Positions 8,978 to 17,314 of a stretch of 64,000 bases of DNA are shown here, in pieces (positions within the stretch are counted from its first letter, which is position 1; every line of letters begins with the position of its first letter). The notes under the pieces were generated by a model that saw only the letters and a program-made list of their open reading frames with translations, was not told the origin of the DNA and did not search any database. The position numbers and the translations under genes were made by a program. The stretch is from DASREM01 sp035652095 (GTDB lineage Bacteria > Acidobacteriota > Terriglobia > Terriglobales > Acidobacteriaceae): assembly GCA_035652095.1 (NCBI GenBank), contig DASREM010000028.1, positions 496,001 to 560,000 on the forward strand. Direction: 5' to 3'.

Positions 8978-9850
8978 ACCCGAAAATCTGCTCGGAGCAA
9001 GCGACCGGCTAAGAATCACCATCAGCATCGGCAAATACATGCACAGGACGCTCACCCGGCCTACTTCTATAAACGAATGCGGAATGTGATACCAGCGCCA
9101 GATTCCCGCCACCCAACTGACCAGCACTGTCCACAAAATCTGTCTCCGGGTCTTCGGAATCAGCCATAGAATCAGCGTGTCGTAAAACCAGCGCTGAGGC
9201 ATCGCCGCCGCGAGCAGAAGAAAGAGCGCGTCCTTGTCCCGGTAGCGCAATAAAGCAAGCAGAAGCAGCGGCCCGGGAGACACCAACAGGGGAATGAACC
9301 GCTGATATTCCCCGAAGTGTGCCGCCCATAGCCATGGCCAGCGCGGCAGAACGGCGAAACTCAAAGCCAGAACCACGGCGGACGCAATGAGCCCGATTTT
9401 GCTCAAGTGGGGCGCTGCCACTGGGAAGCCGATCTGCGGTTTCGCCAGCGTGGCCGGCAACAGCAGCGGGAAACAAGCGCTGGCAACGAGCAGGGGTGTC
9501 CACTGCGCCGTCAGCGTTCCCGCCCAGAACGGATAGGCAAGAAACACGAGTAGCGCCTGATACCCATGACGCGTCAGCCCGAATGCCATCAGGCCGGAAC
9601 TCACACCATAAAAAATTCCTCCGGCCACGGTGCGGGGCAGCCAGGCCAGGGGCAGCGCAAACAGGGCGGCGGGCAATGGATACAACTGCATGGTCCGGTC
9701 GTACGGATTCTTGCGCGCCAGCAGGTCGCGCGCCATCCATATTGCCCAATTAAAATCCCCTGCGCCCTGCTGGAAGTGATGCAGCATCAGCCAGGAATAA
9801 ACACCGGCGCACAACCCAATCACACTCGAAACTAGAATCCTGGTTCGCAC
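8903..9850 (-). CDS. GT87-like polytopic membrane protein, short form
   Basis: 315 residues with eight or so TM segments. The N-terminal loop (GDFNWAIWMARDLLARKNPYDR) followed by YPLPAALFALP resembles the GT87/DUF2029 loop (DF, LY/PYD, YPP). It is about 100 residues shorter than its neighbours, so it may lack some TM helices. The start is GTG at 9850. Its last 25 codons lie antisense to the end of the upstream plus-strand gene, and it is only 23 bp from the divergent gene at 9874. Substrate unknown. Confidence 0.7.
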   Translation of the reverse strand: MRTRILVSSVIGLCAGVYSWLMLHHFQQGAGDFNWAIWMARDLLARKNPYDRTMQLYPLPAALFALPLAWLPRTVAGGIFYGVSSGLMAFGLTRHGYQALLVFLAYPFWAGTLTAQWTPLLVASACFPLLLPATLAKPQIGFPVAAPHLSKIGLIASAVVLALSFAVLPRWPWLWAAHFGEYQRFIPLLVSPGPLLLLALLRYRDKDALFLLLAAAMPQRWFYDTLILWLIPKTRRQILWTVLVSWVAGIWRWYHIPHSFIEVGRVSVLCMYLPMLMVILSRSLAPSRFSGLGRRDAGPFCWNKRLWQRNNTPKP

Positions 9851-9873
9851 GATTTTGCCGGTTCAGTTGTAAC

Positions 9874-11208
9874 ATGACGGCTGTGTCAGGCCACCGGCCT
9901 TCCACATCCCGCTATGTGCTTCTGCTGATGGCCGCAGTGATGGCTGCCAGCATGCTTTTCTACGTCCAGAGAATTCTGATTCCCTATCAGATAGCCGATG
10001 CCGCTGCTCACAACCGCCCTCGGGGCACGCTGTCCGATCTCTATCCCCGCTGGGTCGGAGTGCGTGACCTGCTGCTGAAGCATCAGGACCCCTACAGTGA
10101 TGAAGTCACGCGAGAGATTCAACTGGGTTACTACGGCAAGGTCCTTGATCCCAATCGCCCGGACGATCCCAAAGATGAGCAGCGTTTCGCTTATCCGGTC
10201 TACGTTGCATTTCTGCTCGCGCCCACGGTGAAACTGCCCTTCAGCGTGGTACGCAGCGCCTTCTCATGGCTGTTGTTGCTCCTGACCGCACTCACAGTTC
10301 CACTGTGGCTGAAGTTCTTGCGATGGAGGATCTCCGGCATCGCGTCCGTCACGCTCGTCCTGCTTGCCCTCAGTACCTACGCCGCGGTGCAGGGAATCAA
10401 GCTGCAACAACTCAGCCTGCTTGCAGGCGGACTGATTGCCATCAGCGCGGCGTTGCTCGCCGGCGGACACTTGGTTCTTGCCGGAGTGCTTTTGGCTATC
10501 GCATCCATCAAGCCACAATTGGTCGCTCTTCCCGCAGTGTGGTTCTGCTTGTGGTCGGTCTCTCGCTGGCGCGAACGGCGGAACTTTGTCATCGCCCTGT
10601 TCGCGACCATGGCGGCGCTCGTTTTCGGTGGGCAACTCCTCTTGCCTGGATGGATCAGCAGATTTCTCGATGGCCTGCGCGCCTATGCACGCTATACCGG
10701 CGCGGTATCATTGCTCGACTTGCTCGCCACCCGCGCGGGAGGAACGATTCTGAATGGCTTGATTGTTCTTGGTACCGCCGTGGTTTGCTGGCGTGCCCGG
10801 AAGTCGGCGGTGGATTCTCAGGTCTTCATCGCCGTGTCTGCGCTGGTGTTGCTGGTGACGGTCCTGGTGGTGCCGATGATTGCGCCCTATAACCAGGTCC
10901 TGCTTCTGCCCGCGGTATTTCTGCTCATGCGGTCATGGAAGGAATTTGTGAGCGACCGTGGAATCGGCCGGATCGTTTTCTTTCTGGCTGCTTTCGTGTT
11001 CTTGTGGCAATGGATCGCGTCGCTGGCTCTCACCCTCGCTGCCCTCGTGCTGCCAGCGGCTACGGTGCAAAAGGCCTGGGCGGTTCCTTTGTGGACCAGC
11101 ATTGCCGTCCCGTTGGTAGTGTTACCCCTATTGGCCACTTTGCTCCGGCGCATCATGCGATCGCAATTCGGAGTGAGTTCAGCCGATGCCGCAACCCACT
11201 CCTTCTAA
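9874..11208 (+). CDS. GT87/DUF2029-family membrane protein
   Basis: 444 residues and many TM helices. After TM1 there is a long periplasmic loop with DLYPRWVGVRDLL, DPYSDEVTREIQ and RFAYPVYVAFL, the last replacing the usual Y-P-P. This is the DUF2029/GT87 architecture. It is the fourth such membrane protein in 5 kb, so the cluster may build a lipid-linked glycan or lipoglycan, although no nucleotide-sugar enzymes are nearby. ATG 9874 sits 23 bp from the divergent gene, so the two promoters must overlap the coding sequences. Confidence 0.75.
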   Translation: MTAVSGHRPSTSRYVLLLMAAVMAASMLFYVQRILIPYQIADAAAHNRPRGTLSDLYPRWVGVRDLLLKHQDPYSDEVTREIQLGYYGKVLDPNRPDDPKDEQRFAYPVYVAFLLAPTVKLPFSVVRSAFSWLLLLLTALTVPLWLKFLRWRISGIASVTLVLLALSTYAAVQGIKLQQLSLLAGGLIAISAALLAGGHLVLAGVLLAIASIKPQLVALPAVWFCLWSVSRWRERRNFVIALFATMAALVFGGQLLLPGWISRFLDGLRAYARYTGAVSLLDLLATRAGGTILNGLIVLGTAVVCWRARKSAVDSQVFIAVSALVLLVTVLVVPMIAPYNQVLLLPAVFLLMRSWKEFVSDRGIGRIVFFLAAFVFLWQWIASLALTLAALVLPAATVQKAWAVPLWTSIAVPLVVLPLLATLLRRIMRSQFGVSSADAATHSF

Positions 11209-11277
11209 CCTCGCTGGCTTGCATTGTCGCAGCGCTTTGTTTACGCTTCTCGAACCTTTGTTGACGGTGAGGTGCAA

Positions 11278-11625
11278 ATGACGTTGAAGATGGAGAGCCA
11301 CACCACGGAAGGTGTGACGGTGGTGAACTGCCAGGGCCGCATTGTCTTCGGAGAAGAAGCGACGGAGTTGCGCGACACACTCAAGAAACTCCTGGCGTCC
11401 ACGCGCAAACTGGTGCTGAACCTCTCTGGCGTAACTTACATTGACAGCGGCGGGTTGGGAATGCTGGTCGGCGTGTACTCCTCGGCTCGATCTTCCGGCG
11501 CCGACATCAAGCTCACCGGCCTTGGGCAGAAATTGCGAGACGTACTCCAAATCACCAAGCTGGTCACCGTGTTTGAGGTGTACGATACTGAGCAGCAGGC
11601 AATTGCCGCCTTTAAGAAGGCATGA
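11278..11625 (+). CDS. STAS-domain anti-sigma factor antagonist
   Basis: A 115-residue single-domain STAS protein. The phosphorylation loop YIDSGGLGML (about residues 56-65) has the conserved Ser that partner-switch kinases phosphorylate. ATG 11278 is preceded by GGTGAGGT. The next gene (11709) is a PP2C/SpoIIE phosphatase with FHA and GAF domains, a plausible partner that would dephosphorylate this protein. No HATPase-type anti-sigma kinase is nearby, so that part of the switch must be encoded elsewhere. Confidence 0.88.
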   Translation: MTLKMESHTTEGVTVVNCQGRIVFGEEATELRDTLKKLLASTRKLVLNLSGVTYIDSGGLGMLVGVYSSARSSGADIKLTGLGQKLRDVLQITKLVTVFEVYDTEQQAIAAFKKA

Positions 11626-11708
11626 GCCTGGAACCGGGCGGAGCCAGTCTTCCTCCTCTCCGCGCGGCCTTGTTTCCTGTCATGATTTCGTAAGAACATT
11701 TTGTCTAT

Positions 11709-13379
11709 ATGGCCTTTCCGACCATTGCCGGGTCGTCGTCCGAGTCAGGTTCCGGAGTATTTCCCACCCTGGTGTTCGTCCAGGGGAACGAACAGAGGAC
11801 GATCAATCTCGATCACAGTCCCTTCACCGTCGGCAGGAAGGTGGACAAGGACCTGGTCATCGCCGACCCTCGCGTCTCGCGTGACCACGCAGTCATCGTC
11901 ACCGAAAACGGACGCTTCCACGTAGTCGACCAGGGCAGTAAGCACGGAACGTTCGTCAACGGAGAGCGGGTCCAGCGGCAATCCCTGGAGAAGAATGACC
12001 GCCTGGAATTCGGTGTGCGCGACATCGCGTACGTCATATTCAACCCGCAGCACGCCACTTCCAACACCGCGCGCGAATTCCTGAGCCAGATCTCGGGCAT
12101 GCACATTTCTACCGAAACCACCGATCTGGAAAAACTCACTTTGTTTCTGGAAGCCGCCCGGAAACTCAACACCACCGGGGTGCTTGATGAAATCCTCGTC
12201 ACCTTGCTGGACGCAACTCTGAAGCTCACCAGGGCCGAGCGCGGGTTCGTCTTTCTCAAAACTGACAATGGAGATCTCCGCCTGGCGGCCGGGCGTAGCT
12301 CGCGCGGCGAGCCCATGCTCGACGACAAGACCATTTCGCACTCCATCCTGGAAGACGCGCTCAAGTCCAATTCCGAGTTCGTGATCACCGACACCAGCCA
12401 ATCGCTGGACCTGGCTGGCCGCCAGAGCATCGTCGCGTACGATCTGCGTACCGTGATCTGCATTCCACTGCGAAAGCCGCAGGTGCAAGCCACGCGCGAA
12501 CCCGGAACCGAGGGAACGGGTGAAACCCCCGCCGAGGTCATGGGCGCGCTCTACGTGGATTCCCGCTTTGCTTCCCGTGACATCTCCAGCGTGAGCAACG
12601 ACATCCTGCGCGCCATTGCTCACGAAGCTGCGTCCCTGATCGAAAATGCGCGCCTGGTGCAAGCTGAAGAAGCCGCGCGCCGCTACCAGCAAGAACTCGC
12701 CATCGCCGCATCTATCCAGCATGGACTGATGGCGGTCACGATTCCTGAGGTCCCGTTTGCCCGCCTCTGCGGCCGCAATCTCTCCTGCAAGGAAATCGGC
12801 GGCGACTTTTTCGACGCCGTCAATACCGAAGATGGCCTGGCTGTGGTGCTTGCCGATGTCAGCGGGAAGGGAGTCTCGGCGGCGCTGCTGGCCTCGACTC
12901 TCCAGGGAATGATTTACTCCCAACTGACCGCCCGCATGCCGCTTCCGGAAATCGTTGCCGCCGTGAACCGCTTCTTCACCCAGAAGCATATCGGCGAGAA
13001 ATATGCCACCGTCATCATTGCGCGCATTCGCCCCAACGGTGAGTTGGAATACGTCAATTGCGGACACGTCCCTCCACTATTGGTTTCGGGGGACCAGGTC
13101 ACCCGCCCCGCGCATGGCAACCTCCCGGTCGGCCTTCTGAAAGATGCGACCTATGAGGGCGACCATTGCATTCTTAAGCCCGGCGACAAACTGGTCATGG
13201 TCACCGATGGCGTAACCGAGGCTGAAAATGCCAATGGCGACTTCTTCGAAGACTTCCGCCTGGAAGCTGTTGCCGGCAAGGGTTCCTTGGACGAAATTTT
13301 TGGGGCCATTTCGAATTTCTGCGCCGGCAACCCGCTGAGCGATGATTGCACCGTTGTCGAACTGCGCTACACCGGCTGA
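11709..13379 (+). CDS. FHA-GAF-PP2C (SpoIIE-type) serine phosphatase
   Basis: 556 residues in three parts. FHA domain (about 20-110): TVGRK, RVSRDHAV and GTFVNGERV, binding phosphothreonine. GAF domain (about 140-325): KLTRAERGFVFL to HEAASLIENARL, a ligand or redox sensor. SpoIIE/PP2C phosphatase (about 340-556): GGDFFDAV, VLADVSGKGVSAALL, MVTDGVTEAEN and DDCTVVEL, which carry the metal-binding aspartates. A short helix rich in Glu/Ala links GAF and PP2C, as in RsbU-like proteins. It follows the STAS gene by 83 bp, so the pair is likely a partner-switching module. Confidence 0.93.
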   Translation: MAFPTIAGSSSESGSGVFPTLVFVQGNEQRTINLDHSPFTVGRKVDKDLVIADPRVSRDHAVIVTENGRFHVVDQGSKHGTFVNGERVQRQSLEKNDRLEFGVRDIAYVIFNPQHATSNTAREFLSQISGMHISTETTDLEKLTLFLEAARKLNTTGVLDEILVTLLDATLKLTRAERGFVFLKTDNGDLRLAAGRSSRGEPMLDDKTISHSILEDALKSNSEFVITDTSQSLDLAGRQSIVAYDLRTVICIPLRKPQVQATREPGTEGTGETPAEVMGALYVDSRFASRDISSVSNDILRAIAHEAASLIENARLVQAEEAARRYQQELAIAASIQHGLMAVTIPEVPFARLCGRNLSCKEIGGDFFDAVNTEDGLAVVLADVSGKGVSAALLASTLQGMIYSQLTARMPLPEIVAAVNRFFTQKHIGEKYATVIIARIRPNGELEYVNCGHVPPLLVSGDQVTRPAHGNLPVGLLKDATYEGDHCILKPGDKLVMVTDGVTEAENANGDFFEDFRLEAVAGKGSLDEIFGAISNFCAGNPLSDDCTVVELRYTG

Positions 13380-13435
13380 TTCCCCGGTTCTTTTCTGCTC
13401 CACTGATCCAGCCTCGTTGTATCTTTACCGGCAGC

Positions 13436-15271
13436 ATGCACTTCACAATTCTTGACTGGGCGGCGATTCTCGCCTACCTGGGGATAACTCTCGCTCTCGG
13501 TCTCTATTTCCGCAGTCGCTCGGGCAAGAGTGTGGACGACTACTTCGTCTCCGGACGGAACGTCTCCTGGTGGCTCGCGGGCACCTCGATGGTGGCGACG
13601 ACCTTCGCCGCCGATACTCCGCTGGTGGTCACTGGCCTCGTTTACACCCAGGGTGTCGCAGGAAACTGGCTATGGTGGGCGTTCCTGCTGTCAGGCATGA
13701 TGACCGTGTTCCTGTTCGCGCGCCTCTGGCGGCGCTCAGGATTACTCACCGACGTTCAGTTTGCCGAAATGCGATATGCCGGCAAGCCCGCTGCTTTCCT
13801 TCGCGGATTCCGCGCTGTCTATCTTGGCCTGCTCATGAATTGCTTGATCCTGGGTTGGGTCACCAAGGCCATGACCAGCATTGTTGCTACTACTCTGGGG
13901 GTGAGCGACCGCAATGCGCTGGCCATTTGCGTTTTCTTCCTGATCCCGTTCACGGGCCTCTATGTCGCGCTGGGCGGGCTTTGGGGAGTGCTGTGGACCG
14001 ACCTTTTCCAGTTCGCGCTGAAGATGGCCATCGTGATCGGCGTCGCTTGGTATGCGGTGGCCGCTTGCGGCGGCATGAGCGCACTATTAAGCAAATTGGC
14101 AGCCATGCGAACCGCTGCCGGTCCTGGGGCCGGCGACGCTACCTCCTTCTTTCCGGATTTCTCGCGCCCGATCACCGAAGAGCCGCTTTGGATGCTGCCG
14201 GTAGTTACTTTTCTGGTGAATATCGGAGTCCAGTGGTGGGCGTTCTGGTATCCAGGCGCAGAGCCTGGCGGCGGAGGCTACATCGCGCAGCGCATATTCA
14301 GTTCCAAGGACGAACGCAACGGACTGCTCTCCGTGCTTTGGTTCAATATCGCGCATTACGCGCTCCGTCCCTGGCCATGGATTCTTACCGCACTGGCCGC
14401 GGTGGTTTTGTATCCCGGCCTCGAGCATCCCGAGACCGGATACATGCTCATTGTGAGCCGGCATGTGCCGGCGGCATTGCGGGGCATCGTGATCGCAGGT
14501 TTCATGGCGGCTTTCATGTCCACCATCGCTACACAATTGAACTGGGGCGCCTCTTATCTCGTGTCGGATTTCTATCGCCGCTTCATTCACCGCGCGGGCA
14601 GCGATCAGCATTACGTGCGCGTTTCCCAGGGGGCCACAGTCGTCCTGGTGATCGCCTCTGCCGCTGTGTCCTGGGTCCTGGCTGATATCAAGTCGGGATG
14701 GCAGGCGGTGCTCGAAGTGGGCGCGGGTACTGGCGCCGTCTACCTGCTGCGATGGTACTGGTGGCGCATCAATGCATGGAGCGAGATCTCCGCCATGGCA
14801 ACCGCGCTGGTCATGACTATTCTGTTGCGCGTGACCTCTCCATTTTCGGGATCCAGCGCCTTGATTTTCGCCAAAGCCGCACTTACCACTTCGGCGGTTA
14901 CGACCTTGGCCTGGCTCGTCGTGACGTTCATGACTCGTCCCGAACCGGAAGCCGTGCTGCTGAAGTTCTATCGCGAAGTTCGTCCGCAGATCACTGGTTG
15001 GAGGCCGGTCGCCCGCCTCGCTCCTGACGTCCCCCAGACTCAGGACCTGGCAAGAAACCTGTGGTCGTGGATCTTGGGTTGTGCCATGGTTTACCTCGCT
15101 CTTTTCGGGCTGGGTCATGTCTTGATCGGGCCGGCCTGGGAAGGGCTCATCTTGCTGGTGGGATCGGCAGTTTGCGCCGCGATCCTTTACAAGAACATCT
15201 CACGCAGCGGCTGGAAAGAGGAAGACATTCCGGCGTTCTCAGCATCCTCGTCGAGGACATTCAGTCGTTGA
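13436..15271 (+). CDS. Sodium:solute symporter (SSS family)
   Basis: A 611-residue membrane protein of the SSS/SLC5 family. Family signs are DDYFVSGRNVSWWLAGTSM at residues 35-53 and the following TTFAADTPL, the usual Na+-site region. About 13 TM helices follow, including the conserved block AGFMAAFMSTIATQLNWGASYL. The C-terminal extension is about 100 residues. ATG 13436 gives the normal N-terminus; an in-frame extension to 13346 adds a non-membrane stretch and is not used. The substrate (sugar, amino acid or other) cannot be told from sequence. Confidence 0.87.
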   Translation: MHFTILDWAAILAYLGITLALGLYFRSRSGKSVDDYFVSGRNVSWWLAGTSMVATTFAADTPLVVTGLVYTQGVAGNWLWWAFLLSGMMTVFLFARLWRRSGLLTDVQFAEMRYAGKPAAFLRGFRAVYLGLLMNCLILGWVTKAMTSIVATTLGVSDRNALAICVFFLIPFTGLYVALGGLWGVLWTDLFQFALKMAIVIGVAWYAVAACGGMSALLSKLAAMRTAAGPGAGDATSFFPDFSRPITEEPLWMLPVVTFLVNIGVQWWAFWYPGAEPGGGGYIAQRIFSSKDERNGLLSVLWFNIAHYALRPWPWILTALAAVVLYPGLEHPETGYMLIVSRHVPAALRGIVIAGFMAAFMSTIATQLNWGASYLVSDFYRRFIHRAGSDQHYVRVSQGATVVLVIASAAVSWVLADIKSGWQAVLEVGAGTGAVYLLRWYWWRINAWSEISAMATALVMTILLRVTSPFSGSSALIFAKAALTTSAVTTLAWLVVTFMTRPEPEAVLLKFYREVRPQITGWRPVARLAPDVPQTQDLARNLWSWILGCAMVYLALFGLGHVLIGPAWEGLILLVGSAVCAAILYKNISRSGWKEEDIPAFSASSSRTFSR

Positions 15272-15291
15272 ACCCGCCAGGTTCACTCAGC

Positions 15292-15354
15292 AAGACAACA
15301 ATCCAGGCCTTACTGTAAAATCCGGAAGGCAGATTGATTCTGCCCATCGTCTTC
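15292..15354 (+). promoter_or_regulatory. Candidate promoter and leader hairpin for the small zinc-ribbon gene
   Basis: AAGACA (15292-15297) and TAAAAT (15316-15321) are separated by 18 bp, a fair sigma-70-like pair. Just after them GGCAGA/TCTGCC (15328-15333 and 15339-15344) form a 6-bp stem, flanked by GGAAG/CTTCC that can extend it. The leader to the ATG would be about 130 nt. Motif-based only. Confidence 0.3.
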
Positions 15355-15457
15355 CAGGTTAATTCCTAAAGCGGTCTCGAACGCCGCCTCCAAACATTTT
15401 CAGGAAGATTGCGATGCCAGGCGAGATTGTGCGCGAAACGAGATCGGGAGAGAAATC

Positions 15458-15637
15458 ATGGCCAAGATAGCAAAGACAGCAGATCGAAAAAAAGTGATGG
15501 ACACCAGCAAGAGCACGGATTGTCCCAAGTGCGGCAAGCCCACACGCATCGTTAAGCGGGTCAAGGACCGCGAGCGCGGGGTTCCGGGCGGGATCTTTAT
15601 CTCTTGCTCGGCCTGCGAGTTCGCGGAAAAGCTCTAA
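15458..15637 (+). CDS. Small zinc-ribbon protein, 59 residues
   Basis: The reading frame from ATG 15458 to TAA 15637 has a good Shine-Dalgarno (GGGAG 8 nt upstream). The protein has a Lys-rich N-terminus (MAKIAKTADRKKVMDT). Two Cys pairs follow, CPKC at about 20-23 and CSAC near 50-53, separated by a basic stretch (KRVKDRERG). That is a one-zinc ribbon, and the basic surface could bind nucleic acid. No named family is recognised. It sits alone between the symporter and the convergent pyrF, whose stop is only 9 bp away. Confidence 0.75.
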   Translation: MAKIAKTADRKKVMDTSKSTDCPKCGKPTRIVKRVKDRERGVPGGIFISCSACEFAEKL

Positions 15638-15646
15638 GCAATCCCC

Positions 15647-16372
15647 TCAGGCCGGGCTGCGCACCGTTTCAGCCGCCGCAATCTGCGAGAGAATTTCCCG
15701 AGCTTCCGATCCTGGGTCGGCGGCGGCGGTAATCGGACGTCCTACCACAATGTGAGTTGCCCCGGCTGAGATGGCTTCGTTAGGGGTTACAACGCGCGCC
15801 TGATCTCCGGGCTCAGCCCCCGATGGCCGGACTCCGGGTGTAACGATCGCGAAGTCATACCCCAGGCGTTTGCGCAGGTCAGATGCCTCGCGCGCCGAAG
15901 CTACAACTCCCCGGCAACCGTCGGCCAATGCCACTGCCGCCAGGCGCAACACCTGATCCACGACTTGCCCGTGCACGCCGATCTTGTCCAGGTCAGTGTC
16001 ACTCATGCTGGTCAGTACGGTGACCGCAAGCACGATAAGCTGCGGGTTGACGGCTTCTGCTGCCTCCACTGCCGCCCGCAGCATCTTGCCCCCGCCCAGG
16101 GCATGTACGGTAAGCATGCTCACCCCAAGCTTCGCAGCTTCCGATACGGCGGACCCTACGGTGTTGGGAATGTCATGGTACTTGAGGTCTAGAAAGACAC
16201 GCCTGCCGGATGCAATCAGGTCGCGCACCACCGTTGGACCCTCGGCGGTGTAAAGCTGCATTCCGACCTTGTAGAAAAATGCCGAATCGCCCACAGCCGC
16301 CACCACCCTTTGGGCGGCGGCTGCGGACGGAACATCCAAGGCGACGATCAAACGCTGGCGCGGATCGTGCAC
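15647..16372 (-). CDS. pyrF: Orotidine 5'-phosphate decarboxylase
   Basis: Last step of UMP synthesis: decarboxylates OMP. 241 residues, the normal bacterial (PyrF group I) length. It has IVALDVP at the start, the catalytic FLDLKYHDIPNTV with the Asp-Lys-x-x-Asp array (about 58-70), VTPGVRPSG and the phosphate-binding IVVGRPIT near the C-terminus. It is followed on the opposite strand by the small zinc-ribbon gene and preceded by rlpA with a 24-bp gap, so it may be the second gene of an rlpA-pyrF unit. Confidence 0.96.
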   Translation of the reverse strand: MHDPRQRLIVALDVPSAAAAQRVVAAVGDSAFFYKVGMQLYTAEGPTVVRDLIASGRRVFLDLKYHDIPNTVGSAVSEAAKLGVSMLTVHALGGGKMLRAAVEAAEAVNPQLIVLAVTVLTSMSDTDLDKIGVHGQVVDQVLRLAAVALADGCRGVVASAREASDLRKRLGYDFAIVTPGVRPSGAEPGDQARVVTPNEAISAGATHIVVGRPITAAADPGSEAREILSQIAAAETVRSPA

Positions 16373-16396
16373 GTCTGGAGTCTAGAAGATTTTCGG

Positions 16397-16882
16397 CTAG
16401 TACGCCACTGGCCGAAGCATAGCCAGGGCTTCCGGTTGCGGAACTACGTCCAGCCGGACGCGTTGCAGACCTTTGTCTTTGAAGCGCAGAGCCTGGGCGG
16501 CCCCGTACGATACGTCGATGATCCGTCCTGGAACGATCGGACCACGATCGTTCACCTTGACGATCACCGCGCGACCATTATGAAGATTCGTGACTCGCAC
16601 CCATGAGCCTAAGGGCAAAGTCGGGTGTGCGGCTGTAAGGTCATACATGTTGTACGGCTCGCCGCTGGCTGTTGGACGGCCCTCAAAGTAGCTTCCGTAC
16701 CAGGAAGCTGTTCCGACCTGGTAGGGCTTGGGCCGCGGCATCTTTTTCAGGACTGCCGCTGCGATGTGCTGGGTTCCACCGGCTTGCCGGTGGATCGACT
16801 CTGACCTAGTTGGCCCCTGAGCCGCTCCCAGGCTGACGACCGATAAAACTATCGCCAGTCCATGAGCTATACCACGTTGCAT
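16397..16882 (-). CDS. rlpA: RlpA-like septal ring / DPBB-domain lipoprotein-family protein
   Basis: 161 residues with an N-terminal signal peptide (GIAHGLAIVLSVVSLGAAQ). The double-psi beta-barrel covers about 55-145: GTASWYG, F.GRPTASGEPYN, LTAAHPTLPLGSWVRVTN and VIVKVNDRGP with the conserved Asp. RlpA proteins are peptidoglycan lytic transglycosylases acting on naked glycans at the septum. It has no SPOR domain and no lipobox Cys, so it is a minimal secreted form. ATG 16882 has AGGTGA 5' of it. A promoter is proposed at 16950-16978. Confidence 0.9.
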   Translation of the reverse strand: MQRGIAHGLAIVLSVVSLGAAQGPTRSESIHRQAGGTQHIAAAVLKKMPRPKPYQVGTASWYGSYFEGRPTASGEPYNMYDLTAAHPTLPLGSWVRVTNLHNGRAVIVKVNDRGPIVPGRIIDVSYGAAQALRFKDKGLQRVRLDVVPQPEALAMLRPVAY

Positions 16883-17314
16883 TCAGTCACCTCCACGTTC
16901 AAAGTCATTACCGCTGTTACTTCGCCTTCCACCTCCCTGGGATTTCGAGATGCTAACGGGCCAATTTGCCCATGTCAACCCGGAAAACGCTGTAGCAAGA
17001 TTACTAGATAGTAATACGTAGGCAACGTAACCTAAGGTAAATCCTGAGTAACACGCCAGAGAACGCTAAGATTCAGCAACTTAACTATTTATCTTAAAGT
17101 AAATAACCGCGGCCCTGCCGCTGGGTATTAATTACAAGTGCATTGTTTTGTTGAGAATAACGAGCCTTGCCCCTCGGAGTACTATTTTCAGCAACTTCCG
17201 GCGATGTGGCCTGTCTCGCCGAATGTGTGCCTCATTCCTGAACTGCACCCAGTGGTAACCTCCGGAGTGGCTGAAAGCGACATGCCGAGCGCCTGAGTTT
17301 GATACATTGCGCCT
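16883..17314. other. Divergent intergenic region between rlpA and thiD
   Basis: About 432 bp without a gene. The middle (about 16995-17160) is clearly AT-richer than its surroundings and contains short near-repeats such as taaggtaaat/taaagtaaat. The rlpA promoter lies at the left. I looked for a TPP riboswitch before thiD and a c-di-AMP (ydaO) riboswitch before rlpA and found neither consensus. Confidence 0.5.
16950..16978 (-). promoter_or_regulatory. Sigma-70-like promoter of rlpA
   Basis: On the minus strand TTGACA (16978-16973), an exact -35, is followed after 17 bp by TAGCAT (16955-16950), a 4/6 match to the -10. Predicted leader is about 60 nt. The spacer itself contains GGGC-aaatt-gGCCC-like symmetry, which might be a repressor site. 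Confidence 0.5.

Noticed and set aside
11745..13067. Long minus-strand frame of about 440 codons opposite the FHA-GAF-PP2C gene
   Set aside because: It is the antisense shadow of a well-supported phosphatase gene and its translation shows no family motifs.
16883..17160. c-di-AMP (ydaO) riboswitch upstream of rlpA
   Set aside because: Cell-wall hydrolase genes often have one, but the conserved GGGG..CCGAAUCCG-type segments are missing; a simple sigma-70-like promoter fits better.
17160..17314. TPP riboswitch upstream of thiD
   Set aside because: No CUGAGA/ACCUGAUCUGGAUAAUGCCAG-like core is seen.
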